Origin: JBBSBY01 sp038250835
GTDB lineage: Bacteria; Desulfobacterota; Desulfomonilia; Desulfomonilales; Desulfomonilaceae
Length of the DNA: 23,200 bases
Reading direction: 5' to 3'
NCBI GenBank assembly: GCA_038250835.1
Contig: JBBSBY010000056.1
Span: forward strand, 1 to 23,200
Shown: positions 22,376 to 23,200 of the stretch, piece by piece
Layout of the letters: each line of letters opens with the position of its first letter
How positions within the stretch are numbered: the first letter of the stretch is position 1
Position numbers and translations under genes: made by a program
Notes under the pieces: model-generated
Databases searched by the model: none
Told to the model about the DNA's origin: nothing
What the model saw: only the letters and a program-made list of their open reading frames with translations

Positions 22376-22406
22376 GAGCCCCTCCCGAAGTCCGGGAAGT
22401 GGGCTC
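22376..22406. terminator. Hairpin between convergent genes, possible bidirectional terminator
   Basis: GAGCCC (22376-22381) pairs with GGGCTC (22401-22406), and TCCCG (22383-22387) with CGGGA (22393-22397), around loop AAGTC. It lies 77 nt after the ferredoxin-like gene and 13 nt beyond the stop of the methyltransferase gene. No strong U-tract is present on either side. Confidence 0.5.
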
Positions 22407-22418
22407 CAACTGAATTTA

Positions 22419-23072
22419 TCACTGCTTTATTACCCACGAGCTTATTCTGAACAAAGGAAACGGGGAGTAGAGATTTGCAATCTTTGATAACTTTAATCCG
22501 CCCGCGCTAAGCGCCTGCTCGATGTCGTATATATTTCTCTTGTGATATTCACCGCTAAATCCCGCCAAAAATCTGCCAAACCTGTAAAGGGAACTCTCAG
22601 ACGGTCCTGACACAATCAGTTTAGATCCTCTTTTGCCCAAGCGATAAATTTGTTCAATAAAGTGGTTCAGATCGTCCACATGTTCCAAAACATCCAGGGC
22701 AAAAACTACATCGTATTCGTTATCCGTGATATCGTCTATCGAGCTATATATTACGGTTTCAATATCGAGAATCCGAGACACTTTTTTTGCTATTTCGCCG
22801 TAAACCAAATCGCATCCCGTGATGTGACATTGCCGGTCCGCAAAATATTTAAAGCATACGCCCGCGCCGCATCCAAAATCCAAAACTTTCTTATTGGTCA
22901 GGTCTCCGACCATTCGGAAAGCAATACGGATTCTTCTCCAAAACAGCCACGACATAAGTTTGTTGCGATGATTATAAGAGGGCAGGGCGCATTCATCCAG
23001 CGCACCCCTGTCATGATTGTCCAGCAGATCACGAAATATTTTATTGTACTGCCGCTTGTATTCCTTGCGCAT
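22419..23072 (-). CDS. SAM-dependent class I methyltransferase
   Basis: The 217-aa protein (from ATG 23072) has a Rossmann-type methyltransferase domain: motif I VLDFGCGAG at residues 63-71, acidic D88 after strand 2 (ITGCDLV), and DVVFALDVLEHVDDL at residues 121-135, followed by SGPSESSLYRFGRFLAGFSG. The LDVLEHV motif fits the Methyltransf_11/UbiE-like group. The substrate cannot be told from the sequence; no sugar or lipid genes are near in the window. The frame is open to a TTG at 23135 (238 aa) but no ribosome-binding site supports that start. Its G+C and codon use look slightly more A/T-rich than the ribosomal genes, by eye. It is convergent with the ferredoxin-like gene. Confidence 0.8.
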   Translation of the reverse strand: MRKEYKRQYNKIFRDLLDNHDRGALDECALPSYNHRNKLMSWLFWRRIRIAFRMVGDLTNKKVLDFGCGAGVCFKYFADRQCHITGCDLVYGEIAKKVSRILDIETVIYSSIDDITDNEYDVVFALDVLEHVDDLNHFIEQIYRLGKRGSKLIVSGPSESSLYRFGRFLAGFSGEYHKRNIYDIEQALSAGGLKLSKIANLYSPFPLFRISSWVIKQ

Positions 23073-23200
23073 ATACTTTCCGGCGCCTGCCGTGTGTGTG
23101 GTTTTCCGGATAGGCGCATAATTTAAAGTTCTCAATTGTTATAACGGCTAAAGAGTCTATATTCAACCAAGTATGCGCCGTCAATGACAATGCAATTGTC

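Noticed and set aside
22650..23126. Plus-strand open frame of 158 codons across the methyltransferase gene
   Set aside because: The minus strand carries clear methyltransferase motifs I and LDVLEHV; the plus-strand product has no recognisable features.
1..23200. tRNA or rRNA genes, CRISPR arrays, insertion sequences or attachment sites
   Set aside because: No cloverleaf-like sequences, regularly spaced repeats, transposase-like frames or flanking direct repeats were found on reading both strands.

Overview
The window suggests an anaerobic Desulfobacterota/Deltaproteobacteria-type organism. The evidence is the ribosomal protein sequences, a class I hybrid-cluster protein with its Crp/Fnr-type regulator, and several ferredoxin-like proteins of kinds common in sulfate reducers and their relatives. 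The assignment comes from reading the sequence, not from a database search. No mobile element, CRISPR array, tRNA or rRNA gene is visible.

Positions 1-14,627 hold an almost uninterrupted plus-strand ribosomal superoperon: the 3' end of tuf, the S10 cluster (rpsJ to rpsQ), the spc cluster (rplN to secY and adk), and the alpha cluster (rpmJ, rpsM, rpsK, rpsD, rpoA, rplQ). It ends at a strong intrinsic terminator. Genes are tightly packed, with many ATGA or TAATG stop/start overlaps. Several genes use non-ATG starts (TTG for rpsC, rpsE and rpsD; GTG for secY, rpmJ and rpsM). map and infA, often found between adk and rpmJ, are absent. The Zn-binding versions of S14, L36, S4 and L24 and a Cys4-lid Adk are used.

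Positions 14,628-16,789 are mixed accessory sequence. There is a gene-free stretch with possible remains of a small Gly/Tyr-rich exported protein on the minus strand. A stand-alone periplasmic PhnD-like binding protein follows, and convergent to it lies a TIGR02757-family gene.

Positions 17,010-22,299 look like a nitrosative-stress/hydroxylamine module. A Crp/Fnr regulator that is probably HcpR (minus strand) is divergent from a gene that appears to combine a PCP_red-like segment, a sulfite-reductase-type siroheme/4Fe-4S motif and a 2x[4Fe-4S] ferredoxin domain. hcp follows. A 14-bp FNR-like site precedes both the fusion gene (TTGACTTGGATCAA) and hcp (perfect palindrome TTGACTTAAGTCAA). Each site is placed so that its centre falls near -41.5 of a plausible promoter. 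After a gap rich in inverted repeats come a zinc-ribbon protein with a probably decayed HD domain and an Hcp-associated ferredoxin-like protein.

The right end (22,300-23,200) carries a minus-strand SAM-dependent methyltransferase and the start of another intergenic region. The most interesting part of the window is the hcpR/siroheme-ferredoxin/hcp/HD-like/ferredoxin cluster.
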